Shown here: positions 17,019 through 25,672 of the stretch, in pieces
Layout of the letters: each line of letters opens with the position of its first letter
How positions within the stretch are numbered: the first letter of the stretch is position 1
Origin: Treponema saccharophilum DSM 2985
GTDB taxonomy: Bacteria; Spirochaetota; Spirochaetia; Treponematales; Treponemataceae
NCBI RefSeq assembly: GCF_000255555.1
Contig: NZ_AGRW01000044.1
Location: 1 to 64,000 of the forward strand
Reading direction: 5' to 3'
DNA: 64,000 bases
Position numbers and translations under genes: made by a program
Notes under the pieces: model-generated
What the model saw: only the letters and a program-made list of their open reading frames with translations
Databases searched by the model: none
What the model was told of the DNA's origin: nothing

Positions 17019-18194
17019 ATGACACAGGACGAAAAAATAGCGCGCTGGCGGCTGATTCTCGGGAAGGAGTCGGATGAGGCGCTCGGCGGATTTTGCGGCG
17101 GCTCTGCAGTCCCGCTCGACAAAAAGCAGTCGCTCATAGACGACACGCTGAGCGCCATATACGGAAAAAACGACGACACCTTGTCGAAGGGGCGTGGAAG
17201 GGGGAACGGCCCGTCATCCCCCGTCATATCGAAATGGCTTGGAAACTTGCGGACGCTTTTCGACAACGATACCGTCGTCGTCGTGCAGAACGACGCAATC
17301 GAGCGGAAAGGTCTGAAGCAGCTTCTGATGGAGCCGGAGCTGCTCGAGAACCTGGCACCCGACATGAGCATGGCGTCCGTTTTCCTCGAGCTGAAGAACC
17401 AGATTCCTGAGAAGTCGAAGGAAAGCGCGCGGCTGTACATAAAGAAAATCGTCGATAAGATAAACGAGCTTCTCTCAACGCAAATTCAGTCGGCGGTCGT
17501 TTCCGCGCTCAACAAGAAAAGCCATTCGCCGCTTCCGAGCGCGTCTGCGATAGACTTCAAGTACACGATTGCGAGGAACCTGAAGAATTTCAGCACGGAT
17601 TTGGGGACGATAATCCCGGAGCATGTCTGGTTCTACGACAGATCGGCGAAAACGAGCAAATGGAACATAATCCTCGACGTCGACCAGAGCGGCTCCATGG
17701 GCGACTCCATAATCTTCTCGTCGATAATGGCGTGCATTCTCGCCACGATGAGCAGCGTGAAGACGAACATCGTCGCGTTCGACACCGAGATAATGGACCT
17801 GACCGATTTGACTTCCGACCCCGTCGATTTGCTGTTCGGCTTCCAGATGGGCGGCGGGACTGACATTCGCAAATCCCTCGAATACTGCCAGACTCTCGTG
17901 ACCGACCCGCTCCACACGCTTTTCTTCCTCATCTCCGACCTCGACGAGTACGGAAGCCGCGCGGGGCTTGTCGAAAAGATACGGGAGCTGAAGGAGTCCG
18001 GCGTCACGGTCATCGTCCTCCTCGCAATCGAGGACGGAGGGCGCGCCTATTACGACAAGGCGACGGCGGCCGCTGTTGCGGGGCTGTCCGTTCCGTGCTT
18101 CGCGTGCCCGCCCGAGCGACTTCCCGAACTTCTCGCCGCCGCGCTGCGGAAAGACGACCTTACGGGATTCGCAAAGACGGGGCAGGAGAAATAA
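17019..18194 (+). CDS. VWA domain protein, partner of the MoxR ATPase
   Basis: A 391-residue protein with a C-terminal von Willebrand factor A domain (about 212-390). The metal-ion-dependent adhesion site is intact: DVDQSGSMGDS (Asp222, Ser224, Ser226), the Thr motif in GGGTDIRKS and the Asp in LISDLDEYG. The N-terminal half is helical. VWA proteins work as binding partners of MoxR ATPases, and this arrangement matches E. coli yehP. I start at ATG 17019, five to six bases after AGGAAG, rather than at a GTG two codons earlier. It is the last gene of the operon, followed by a strong bidirectional terminator. Confidence 0.87.
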   Translation: MTQDEKIARWRLILGKESDEALGGFCGGSAVPLDKKQSLIDDTLSAIYGKNDDTLSKGRGRGNGPSSPVISKWLGNLRTLFDNDTVVVVQNDAIERKGLKQLLMEPELLENLAPDMSMASVFLELKNQIPEKSKESARLYIKKIVDKINELLSTQIQSAVVSALNKKSHSPLPSASAIDFKYTIARNLKNFSTDLGTIIPEHVWFYDRSAKTSKWNIILDVDQSGSMGDSIIFSSIMACILATMSSVKTNIVAFDTEIMDLTDLTSDPVDLLFGFQMGGGTDIRKSLEYCQTLVTDPLHTLFFLISDLDEYGSRAGLVEKIRELKESGVTVIVLLAIEDGGRAYYDKATAAAVAGLSVPCFACPPERLPELLAAALRKDDLTGFAKTGQEK

Positions 18195-18211
18195 GAATCC
18201 TGACCCCAAAA

Positions 18212-18247
18212 AAACGCCCGGAACTTCATCATATGTTCCGGGCGTTT
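18212..18247. terminator. Bidirectional terminator between convergent genes
   Basis: AAACGCCCGGAAC (18212-18224) and GTTCCGGGCGTTT (18235-18247) form a perfect 13-bp stem around a 10-base loop, with A tracts before and T residues after. It can stop the SWIM/MoxR operon from the left and the HD-GYP-like gene from the right. Confidence 0.9.
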
Positions 18248-18254
18248 CGTAATC

Positions 18255-19547
18255 CTATTTTTTGAGCGCCTTGAGAAGGTCGAGCGTCTCGCTTTTGTTC
18301 AGGACGCGTACGATTTTGAGCTTGTCGTTGTCCGTCTGAATCGTCAGCGGGAATCCTGACGCGTTTTTCTCGCCGATAAGCTGGACGATCGGCGTCCGCG
18401 GGTCTCCGTTTGCGTCCATGACCTGCGCGACTTTTCCGTTCGCGAGGAACACGTATGCGCCGATGGGGAAGAGTGACACGCTCTGGACGAGCGCCTTTAT
18501 CACGATGTCGTCGTACTGCTTGTCGTTGTTCCGCAGAAGCTCGATTATCGCCTCGTGCGTGCTTTTCGCGTCTTTGTAATGCCTCGGTGCCGAAATCGCC
18601 TCGTACGAGCAGACGACGGAAAGGATTTTCCCGTACAGCGAGATTTTGTCGCCGACGAGCTTTCTCGGATAGCCCATCCCGTTTTCGCGCTCGTGGTGCT
18701 CGAAAACGCCGATTGATATCGAAATCGGGAAATCGTTGTCCTGGAGGATGCTGTATCCGATTGTCGTGTGCGTCGAAAGAAGCGCCCGTTCCATCGGGAG
18801 AAGCTTCCTGTCGGTGAGGTAGAGCTGCGGCGGGAGCCTAATCTGCCCGATTTCGTGGAGCAGGGCGGCGACGCCAAGCTCTATCAGCTTCGTTTTCTGC
18901 ATTTTGAGCGTCTGCCCGATGCTGAGCGCGAAAATCGCCGAGCGGAGCGAATGGTTCACGATGAAATTCTTGTCGAACTTCGCGTCCTCCTTCGGCTGGA
19001 TGCCGAGGATGTACTTCTTGTTTTCCTTGATGAAAGTGTTGAGCGCGTCGACAGCCTCGGAAATCAGCCCGATTTTCAGCTCGCGGTGCGTGACGAATCT
19101 CGTGTACACGAACGTGATGTAGTCCATTCCCGCTTCGTAAGCCTTCTCCGCGAATTTTGTCCGCGCCTCTATGTCCGATTCCTGCTGCTCCTTGATTTTC
19201 TTGTCGCATTCCTCAACCGTGGTGATGAATTTCCTGTTCGCTTCTACCGCAACTTTGTTCTTCTCGTTCTGCTCGCCGTTCGGCTCTCCGCTCATGACCT
19301 CGTCGATGCTTACCGACTCGAACGATTCCGTCTTGACAATCTGCCGCACCTTTTCGAGCGATTCCTCGTCGCGCGTCGATTCCTTGCCGTCGGAGAAGAC
19401 TTCCTTGAACCCCCATTCGACGAGGGCACTTTTCATCTTGCTGGTGAACGGCATTCCGCTGTCGAGGAGGATGAACTGCTTGTCTATGAAAACCGGCTCG
19501 GTGAATGAATGGCCGTCTTTTATATCAGTTATTTTGAATGAACCCAT
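18255..19547 (-). CDS. HD-GYP domain protein, degenerate
   Basis: A 430-residue protein with an N-terminal partner domain (about 1-190) and a C-terminal HD-GYP domain (about 195-360), the fold of cyclic-di-GMP phosphodiesterases. The pattern LLHDIGK is altered to LLHEIGQ (230-235), and the late metal-binding Asp of the VADxYDA motif is replaced (VVCSYEA, Cys313). The first His (199), His260, the HHE triad (284-286) and the GYP motif (292-294) remain. It may therefore bind cyclic-di-GMP without hydrolysing it, or hydrolyse weakly. GGAGAC before the ATG supports the start. No diguanylate cyclase gene is in the window. Confidence 0.85.
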   Translation of the reverse strand: MGSFKITDIKDGHSFTEPVFIDKQFILLDSGMPFTSKMKSALVEWGFKEVFSDGKESTRDEESLEKVRQIVKTESFESVSIDEVMSGEPNGEQNEKNKVAVEANRKFITTVEECDKKIKEQQESDIEARTKFAEKAYEAGMDYITFVYTRFVTHRELKIGLISEAVDALNTFIKENKKYILGIQPKEDAKFDKNFIVNHSLRSAIFALSIGQTLKMQKTKLIELGVAALLHEIGQIRLPPQLYLTDRKLLPMERALLSTHTTIGYSILQDNDFPISISIGVFEHHERENGMGYPRKLVGDKISLYGKILSVVCSYEAISAPRHYKDAKSTHEAIIELLRNNDKQYDDIVIKALVQSVSLFPIGAYVFLANGKVAQVMDANGDPRTPIVQLIGEKNASGFPLTIQTDNDKLKIVRVLNKSETLDLLKALKK

Positions 19548-19639
19548 GAAAGTCTCCGCTTACGTTATCGGCATTTGAAGTAAAATGGTTAAGGCGGTAC
19601 AATCCTACGGAAAAATCAATACCGTCATCTGGAGAGCGT

Positions 19640-20350
19640 ATGTATTTCGATTACACCTACATCATTTTCGTCCTTCCCGCCGTCTTGCTGAGCCTTTGGG
19701 CATCGGGCGCGGTGAAATCCCGCTTCGCAAAATACGACCGGGTGAGGAGCCGCAAGGGGCTGACCGGGGCGCAGGCCGCGGAACTTCTCCTCCGCGCCAA
19801 CGGAATAACGGATGTGCGCATCCGCCGCATATCGGGGGCGCTGACCGACAATTACAACCCGTCGACAAAAATACTGAGCCTGAGCGACTCGACGTTCGCA
19901 AGCACCTCCATCGCGGCAATCGGCGTCGCCGCGCACGAGACCGGGCACGCAATACAGCATCACGTCGGCTACGGCCCGCTTGTCCTCCGCGGAACGATGG
20001 TTCCCGTCGCGAATATCGGCTCGCGCTTCGGGCCAATTCTCGTCATGGCGGGGCTTGCGATGGGATTCGCCTCCGTTGCCTCGTATTCTCTCGCCCAGCT
20101 CATCATGAACGCGGGCATAATCCTTTTCTCCGCCTCAGTCGCGTTCTACATCGTGACGCTCCCCGTCGAATTCGACGCATCCCGCCGCGCGCTCAAAATA
20201 CTCGGCTCGTCAGGCACGTTCGATTCCGATGAGCTTTCCGGAGCGAGGGCAGTCCTGTGGGCGGCTGCCATGACATACGTCGCGTCCGCGCTCACCGCCG
20301 TCGGCTCGCTCGTCCGACTTCTTCTCATCGCGAACAGAAGACGGCGCTGA
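19640..20350 (+). CDS. YugP-type zinc metallopeptidase
   Basis: A 236-residue membrane-bound peptidase of the Zn_peptidase_2 (YugP) family. It has an N-terminal membrane span (about 6-22), the zinc motif HETGH (His99, Glu100, His103) followed by AIQHHVGY, and two to three further spans toward the C-terminus. Substrates are not known. A TACAAT -10 box at 19598-19603 and GGAGAG six bases before the ATG support start and expression. The gene stands alone between the divergent HD-GYP-like gene and the convergent TIGR02757 gene. Confidence 0.87.
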   Translation: MYFDYTYIIFVLPAVLLSLWASGAVKSRFAKYDRVRSRKGLTGAQAAELLLRANGITDVRIRRISGALTDNYNPSTKILSLSDSTFASTSIAAIGVAAHETGHAIQHHVGYGPLVLRGTMVPVANIGSRFGPILVMAGLAMGFASVASYSLAQLIMNAGIILFSASVAFYIVTLPVEFDASRRALKILGSSGTFDSDELSGARAVLWAAAMTYVASALTAVGSLVRLLLIANRRRR

Positions 20351-20358
20351 GATTTTTC

Positions 20359-21126
20359 CTACCGTTTTTTTTCTTCGTCGACGCCGAGCCCGAACAGCGC
20401 GAAATCCCCGCGCACGGGGTCGTCCGGGAACGCTTCCCTGAGCGTTTCCGTGAGCTCCTCCGCCGTTGCGAGTGTCGCCGCGCGCACTTTTCCGCTCCGC
20501 GCGGGTTTTATGAGGGAAAGGCGCGTCGATTCCTGCATCACGTGCGTGTCGAGCGGCATGAGCAGGTTTTTCCTGTCGAACCATTTCCATGTTCCGATGT
20601 CGACGGGGGAATCCGTCCTGACGAACCACCTGAGCATCATGTTGAGCTTTTTTGCCGCCGATTCCTTTGTGTGCGGGACGAGCGTGCATTCCTCGGGGAA
20701 TTCACGCGCTATGATTTCGTGGAGATGCCCGTTTTTTCCGGACGATTCCCACTTTTTCCTGAAGAATTCGCCCGGCGTCTCTTCCTCCGAGAGAATTTTT
20801 TCTAGCGTCCCGAAGAACAGCACCATCGCGCCGTTCGTGTACGTCCGGTAAAACGATTTTCCGCTTTCCCCGAAGAATTCTTTGTATCCTCCGCCCGTTA
20901 TCCATCCCGACGGCGAGCTTCCCGTTTCCGCGAGTATTTTCTCCACGTGCGAGAGAATCTGCTCGCGCCGCCCGAACGCGAGGTTTGCCGCGATGAACGC
21001 GGCTGTTTCCTTTTCCCGCGCGTCGCCGTATCTGTGCATGAACGACGACGGGTCTCCGACGATGAATTCCTTCGTCTCGTATTTGTCCGCAAGCGCGCGG
21101 AGCTTTTCAATCATCTCTTCTGTCAT
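20359..21126 (-). CDS. TIGR02757 (DUF2400) family protein
   Basis: A 255-residue protein of the TIGR02757/DUF2400 family, common in spirochaetes and Bacteroidetes. Recognisable stretches are DPSSFMHRYGD, DREIVGF-like FAANLAFGRREQILSHVEKI, GPxP-like segments and LMPLDTHVMQESTRLSLI. The fold and the LDTHV motif suggest a helix-hairpin-helix DNA-glycosylase-like ancestry, but no activity is established. A TACTAT -10 box lies six bases before the ATG without a Shine-Dalgarno sequence, so the transcript is probably leaderless. The gene is convergent with the YugP-type peptidase. Confidence 0.82.
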   Translation of the reverse strand: MTEEMIEKLRALADKYETKEFIVGDPSSFMHRYGDAREKETAAFIAANLAFGRREQILSHVEKILAETGSSPSGWITGGGYKEFFGESGKSFYRTYTNGAMVLFFGTLEKILSEEETPGEFFRKKWESSGKNGHLHEIIAREFPEECTLVPHTKESAAKKLNMMLRWFVRTDSPVDIGTWKWFDRKNLLMPLDTHVMQESTRLSLIKPARSGKVRAATLATAEELTETLREAFPDDPVRGDFALFGLGVDEEKKR

Positions 21127-21162
21127 GGCTCAATAGTATCACAACGCGTATCCGTATCCTCG

Positions 21163-21200
21163 AAAAAAAACGCGCCCCGGTTTTTCTGTTCGGGACGCGC
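21163..21200 (-). terminator. Intrinsic terminator after the OmpA-like gene
   Basis: Read on the minus strand, GCGCGTCCCG pairs with CGGGGCGCG (one wobble) and is followed by eight T residues. It ends the transcript of the two outer-membrane genes lying upstream on this strand. Confidence 0.82.
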
Positions 21201-21260
21201 CTTGCGTTTTTCCGCTTTTGTGACGGAACGGCAGAAAAATCCGTGCCGTTCCGTTTCTCA

Positions 21261-24200
21261 TCACTTTTTCTTGTCGAGGATGAATTCGACGCGCCTGTTC
21301 TTCCAGTTGTTCTCCGAATCCGTCCTGTTGACAATCGGCTCCGTTCCGCCCTTTCCTGCGGTGTTGAGCCTGTCGCCCTTGACTCCGTAAGACTTGAGCT
21401 GCGACTTGACGAATTCCGCGCGCTGCTTCGAGAGCTTGAGAAGTCCCGGACCGTACTGCGTCGTGTCCTGCTCCTCCTCGATTCTCGTCCCTGACTGGCT
21501 GTTCGCGTGGCCTTCGATTGTGACCTCGTAGCTCTTGAACTTGTTGAGAATTTCGGCAATGCGCTTGAGGACGCGCTCGTTCGTCGCTGCCTGCGCCGGG
21601 GTGATTCCAGACTTGACGACCTTTCCGCTCGCATCGACAACGCGCACGCCGAAGTCCGCGGCATCCGAACGGAAGATAATCGAAGGAACTGCCATCTTGA
21701 GGCGGTTTCCGACTTTCACGACGAGGATGTCGATTTCGATTTTGCCCTCGACGGTGCTCGTCATGCCGAGCGTGTCCGTGACTGTGAACGCGTACGGATA
21801 ATCCATCGCCGACTGCACGAGCTCGCCTGAGTTGGAGCGTCCGTCCCAGATAATCTGTTCCGCGAGGCTTGATTTTCCGCCTGTCGTCCAGAAGAGCGGT
21901 CCTTTTTTCTCCGGGTCTTTCGGGTCGGGGGCGTAAATCTTGAGCGACCAGTCCTTAATCGGCACGATTTCGTTCTCGCGCTTGAGGCTGATGAACAAGT
22001 CGTCGTCCTCGCCGTCGTTGTCCGGTGAGAAATACTTCGGCTTCGTCTTGACCGAAAGCTTCGGCGGCGTCACGCAGCTGATGAAGACGCCCGTCGCCGT
22101 GTCGATGACGTTTCCTTTCTCGTAGACGATGCTGAGCTTTCCGATATACGCGTTGTCCGCAACGGTATTTCCGTCGTCGCCCTTTCCGTCCCAGACGATT
22201 GACTGCGGAATTTTTCCGTCCGTCTTGTCCGACCACGTTTTCGCGACCGTTCCTTCCGTCGTCTCGACCGTGAATTTCCAGCTTTCGATTCCCTCGTTGA
22301 GCGAATTCCGTATCGTGAATTTCTGCGTGTCGAGAGAGCCGTTTCCGTTCGGGCTGAACGCGTCCGATTCCGCCGTGACGTACGATTTCGTCTCGCGGTT
22401 GTCGATTACGATGTTCGGGATTGTCTCCGTCGCCTTGTTGCCCGCGGCATCCTCGGAAGAGAACGCGATTGAGTACGTTCCGTCCGCGAGGAGGTTTCCT
22501 GACGCGTCGCGTCCGTCAAAGCTGAACGACTCGACGCTGCCCTTCCACGTATACGTCCGCACAGACTCGTTCTTGTCGTTGTAGACGCGCGCCGTCCACG
22601 ATTCCTCCGCGCTCGACTTCGCGCTGACGGGAACGGCGGTCTTCTTGCTGTCCGTCGCCGGCGAGAACACGGAGTAGGGCACGTTGAGCTCGATTGCAGG
22701 CGGAACGGTGTCGATGACGAATTTCTGCGACTTCGCGTGAGCCTCGTTTCCGCTTGCAGAAACGGTGTCGAGGAGCGCGATGTATGTTCCGTCCTTGCAC
22801 TGCATTCCGTTCTCGTCGCCCGTGTTCGCCTTTCCGTCCCAGTTGACGACGGGAAGCTGGATGCGGCTGTCGCCCTTGCGCGAGTCCGCCCAGACTTCCT
22901 TTCCGGTGTCCGCGTCGCAGATAGAGAGCGAGTACGAGACGATGTCTGTCGATGCCTTCGGCAGAATCCTGATTTCAGCAGGCCTGTTCGGGTTGAAAGC
23001 CGTCTTGTTGAGCGCGATTGAAAGCTCCGTCGGAACCGTGTCGAGCTTGAACGCGATTTTCTGCTGCGCGCTGTTTCCTGCCTTGTCCGTCGCGCTGATT
23101 GTGTACGAGTAGTCGCCGTTCTCGGCGAGCTGGTTCTGCGCGTCGTATCCGTCCCAGACAAATTTTTCCGGCGGGAACGCGCCGAAGTCGAACTCGCGGA
23201 TTGTTTCCCCGCGCGCGTTCGCGATTGTTCCCTTCCAGTTCTCGACAGGCGCGCCCGTCTCGCTCTTCTCGACTTTCTGCGCGATTTCCATATTGTCGAG
23301 GTTTCCGTCGCCGTCGGGCGAGAAGACCTTGCTGGAAGCCTGAAGCTCGATTTTCGGCGGCGTGTTGTCGAGCGTGAAAAGCGGCGAGTTGACGGGTGCC
23401 GTCTCGTAGCCGTTGAGGTACTTCGCGTTGACCGTCGCCTGATATGCGTTTCCTTCCGTGACCTCGTTTCCGGAATCGTCCTTTCCGTCCCACGTTATCG
23501 TGCTCGGCGGGTTGTCAGTCCCGTCGAATCTGCGGTAGACGGTTCCCTTGTCGTCGAAAATCTCGACGGACCATTTCACGAGCTTGTTCCCAGATTTCGG
23601 GTCGGGAACGGGAATCTTCACGTCGAACGAAATCGTCTTGATGTCGCCGTTTCCTTTCGGCGAGAAGTATTTTCCGCCGGAGAGGACGATGTTCGTCGCG
23701 GGTTTCTCCGCCGAATAGATGATGTTCGCTATCGTCGCCGGAGCCGATTTGTTTCCTGCCTTGTCCGTTGCGCTGACTTCGTACTTGTACACGCCGTCCG
23801 CGACAGGAAGCCCGTCGTTGTCCGTTCCGTTCCAGTCGAATGTGAGCGGCTCGCTGTCCGTCCAGCTTTTCTTGAAGACGACCTCGCCCTTCGCGTTTGT
23901 GAACGTTCCCGTCCAGCTGTCTTCCTTTGAGCCTGACTGGTTCACGGAGAACACCGTCTTCGCGCCTTCCCCGAAAATCTTGTCGCCCTGGGACGGCTGC
24001 GCGAGGGCAATCTCCGGCGGCGTGTTGTCGACGACGACTCTGTTTTTTGACGATGTCTTCTTGTTGTCGTTGTTGTCCGTCGCGGTGAGGTAGTACTGGT
24101 ATGTGCCGTCGGGTGCGAATTCGCCGTTGTCCATCACGCCGTTCCAGACAATCTCCTTCGGGATGTCGACGGATTTCTTCGGCGTTATGAGCGACTTGAA

Positions 24201-24491
24201 GAATTCCTTGAGCGTGAGCTTCCCGTCGCGCTTCTCCTTGTATCCTATCGTCCTTATCGTCTCGCCTTTCTCGTTCTCGATGATGAACGTCCAGGAGACG
24301 ACGTACCGCTTGTCCTTTATCTGAATCGGAACCCTGAGGGAATCCTGCACGCCGTCCGTGTTTTTCGGGGAGATGTAGTTCGTCCTGACGTTCTTTCCGG
24401 ACTCAAGCACCTCCGCGACCGTTTTCGATTCGGCAAACGCCGCGCCAGAAAGAATGAGCGCGGCCGCCGATGATAGCAAAACCTTTTTCAT
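21261..24491 (-). CDS. Large exported protein with Ig-like repeats and C-terminal OmpA domain
   Basis: A 1076-residue exported protein. A signal peptide covers about residues 1-22 (cut near AFAES). About six to eight FlgD/Ig-like modules follow, each built around a WDGxDxxG(N)xVADGxY strand pattern and calcium-loop-like motifs such as FSPDGDGNLD, FSPNGNGSLD and YFSPDNDGEDDD. The last 130 residues are an OmpA-type peptidoglycan-binding domain (VTIEGHANSQSG, LSKQRAEFVKSQL, NNWKNRRVEF). It should anchor a long periplasmic or surface stalk to the cell wall. Its ATG overlaps the stop of the upstream barrel gene (TAATG), so the two are coupled and probably act together. Confidence 0.85.
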   Translation of the reverse strand: MKKVLLSSAAALILSGAAFAESKTVAEVLESGKNVRTNYISPKNTDGVQDSLRVPIQIKDKRYVVSWTFIIENEKGETIRTIGYKEKRDGKLTLKEFFKSLITPKKSVDIPKEIVWNGVMDNGEFAPDGTYQYYLTATDNNDNKKTSSKNRVVVDNTPPEIALAQPSQGDKIFGEGAKTVFSVNQSGSKEDSWTGTFTNAKGEVVFKKSWTDSEPLTFDWNGTDNDGLPVADGVYKYEVSATDKAGNKSAPATIANIIYSAEKPATNIVLSGGKYFSPKGNGDIKTISFDVKIPVPDPKSGNKLVKWSVEIFDDKGTVYRRFDGTDNPPSTITWDGKDDSGNEVTEGNAYQATVNAKYLNGYETAPVNSPLFTLDNTPPKIELQASSKVFSPDGDGNLDNMEIAQKVEKSETGAPVENWKGTIANARGETIREFDFGAFPPEKFVWDGYDAQNQLAENGDYSYTISATDKAGNSAQQKIAFKLDTVPTELSIALNKTAFNPNRPAEIRILPKASTDIVSYSLSICDADTGKEVWADSRKGDSRIQLPVVNWDGKANTGDENGMQCKDGTYIALLDTVSASGNEAHAKSQKFVIDTVPPAIELNVPYSVFSPATDSKKTAVPVSAKSSAEESWTARVYNDKNESVRTYTWKGSVESFSFDGRDASGNLLADGTYSIAFSSEDAAGNKATETIPNIVIDNRETKSYVTAESDAFSPNGNGSLDTQKFTIRNSLNEGIESWKFTVETTEGTVAKTWSDKTDGKIPQSIVWDGKGDDGNTVADNAYIGKLSIVYEKGNVIDTATGVFISCVTPPKLSVKTKPKYFSPDNDGEDDDLFISLKRENEIVPIKDWSLKIYAPDPKDPEKKGPLFWTTGGKSSLAEQIIWDGRSNSGELVQSAMDYPYAFTVTDTLGMTSTVEGKIEIDILVVKVGNRLKMAVPSIIFRSDAADFGVRVVDASGKVVKSGITPAQAATNERVLKRIAEILNKFKSYEVTIEGHANSQSGTRIEEEQDTTQYGPGLLKLSKQRAEFVKSQLKSYGVKGDRLNTAGKGGTEPIVNRTDSENNWKNRRVEFILDKKK

Positions 24492-25576
24492 TACTCGTCA
24501 CCCCACATGATAATTTCCGGAGCTTCCTCGTCGTTGAGACCGAGGTCCACGACGACGCCCGCGCTGACCGCGTCGACATCCTCGTACAGGCGTTTCCACG
24601 CCGCGCCCGCCGTCATCTCGCTCTGCTCCCAGCCGTTCTTCGAAAGGTACGCGCCTTTCGCCTTTATCATGAAGTGGAAGCTCAGCCCGACCGACGGAAG
24701 GATGTTCTTGCAGTCGTTGCTGAATTCGCGGAGGTCGTATTCCCATGACGAGCTGAGGCGCACGAAATTGAGCGCGTCAATCTGAAGCCCGACGTCGCCC
24801 ACGAAATCCTGGAATCCGGGTGCGGACAAGTCGAGCGACAGCCCGAGCTTGAATTTCTCGTGGTCGAGGAGCTTCGCCGCCACCCCGAACCTGGGCGTCG
24901 CGATTCCCGGCCACATCCCGTTCTTTGATTTCTCCGCGTCCGACAGCTTCTCGCCGCTGAAATCCCCGATGTCCGCTATGCCGAGGACTTCCGTCTCGGT
25001 GTACATTTTTCCGAGGTTCGCAAGCGCGAAGCCGAAGCGCACGTCGCGCAGGAACGAGACGTCGCCGAGCCGGTAGAGCGCGCCGAGTGATGCGCTCGCG
25101 GTCCAGTCGGTCCCGTACCCGTAGAAGAGTCCGATGTTCGCGCTCGCCCCGATTGCAAGCTCGTCCGTTATGTCGCGCGCGTAGCCTGCGGTGAAGTTGA
25201 TGCTGTTTCCGAGCTGCATGCGCTCGTACGGCACGAAAATTCCCTGCACGAGGAATGTCGGGACGCACCATCTCGTCGCCATCGACAGCCCGATGCTGAA
25301 CGCGCCCCCAAGCGAATGCTCATCGTCCTCGCTGTCGAACAGGAGCGTTCCCGCAAGGTCGAGCGTATTGCGCTGGTTGAATCCCGTAATTGCCGGGTTG
25401 TTTACGACGGAATCCGGCGTCGTGATGAAAAGCGGGCCGCCAGCCGTCGAATTCGCGCCGGTCAGTAGCTCCGGGCTGGTTATCTTGAGGATGTTCTGTC
25501 CGCCGGCGGGCGGATTGTATGCGAACGCCCCCGCACCGAAAAGAAGCGCAGCCGCCGCTGCTGCCAATTTTTTCAT
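24491..25576 (-). CDS. Outer-membrane beta-barrel protein (UPF0164/FadL/PorV-like)
   Basis: A 361-residue exported protein with a signal peptide (MKKLAAAAAALLFGAGAFAY) and alternating hydrophobic strands ending in aromatic residues, as in outer-membrane barrels. The pattern, with FADL-like stretches such as GGAFSIGLSMATRW and FGFALANLGKMYTE, resembles treponemal UPF0164/FadL-type and PorV-type proteins; a specific transported substrate cannot be named. I start at ATG 25576, preceded by GGGAGG, rather than 11 codons upstream. Translation is coupled to the OmpA-domain protein that follows, suggesting an outer-membrane pair. Confidence 0.78.
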   Translation of the reverse strand: MKKLAAAAAALLFGAGAFAYNPPAGGQNILKITSPELLTGANSTAGGPLFITTPDSVVNNPAITGFNQRNTLDLAGTLLFDSEDDEHSLGGAFSIGLSMATRWCVPTFLVQGIFVPYERMQLGNSINFTAGYARDITDELAIGASANIGLFYGYGTDWTASASLGALYRLGDVSFLRDVRFGFALANLGKMYTETEVLGIADIGDFSGEKLSDAEKSKNGMWPGIATPRFGVAAKLLDHEKFKLGLSLDLSAPGFQDFVGDVGLQIDALNFVRLSSSWEYDLREFSNDCKNILPSVGLSFHFMIKAKGAYLSKNGWEQSEMTAGAAWKRLYEDVDAVSAGVVVDLGLNDEEAPEIIMWGDE

Positions 25577-25594
25577 TGAAAAACCTCCCAGTTT

Positions 25595-25622
25595 TTGTCT
25601 TGATGCCATATGATAGTAGAAT
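25595..25622 (+). promoter_or_regulatory. Promoter of the LysM-M23 peptidase gene
   Basis: TTGTCT (25595-25600), a 16-base spacer and TAGAAT (25617-25622) form a plausible sigma-70 promoter. It lies over the ATG at 25610, which would then be untranscribed, and so argues for the downstream start at 25673. Confidence 0.5.
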
Positions 25623-25672
25623 TTTCGGATTTTGAGTTCATTTCTTTACATTCCCGTGCCGATATATCCAAC

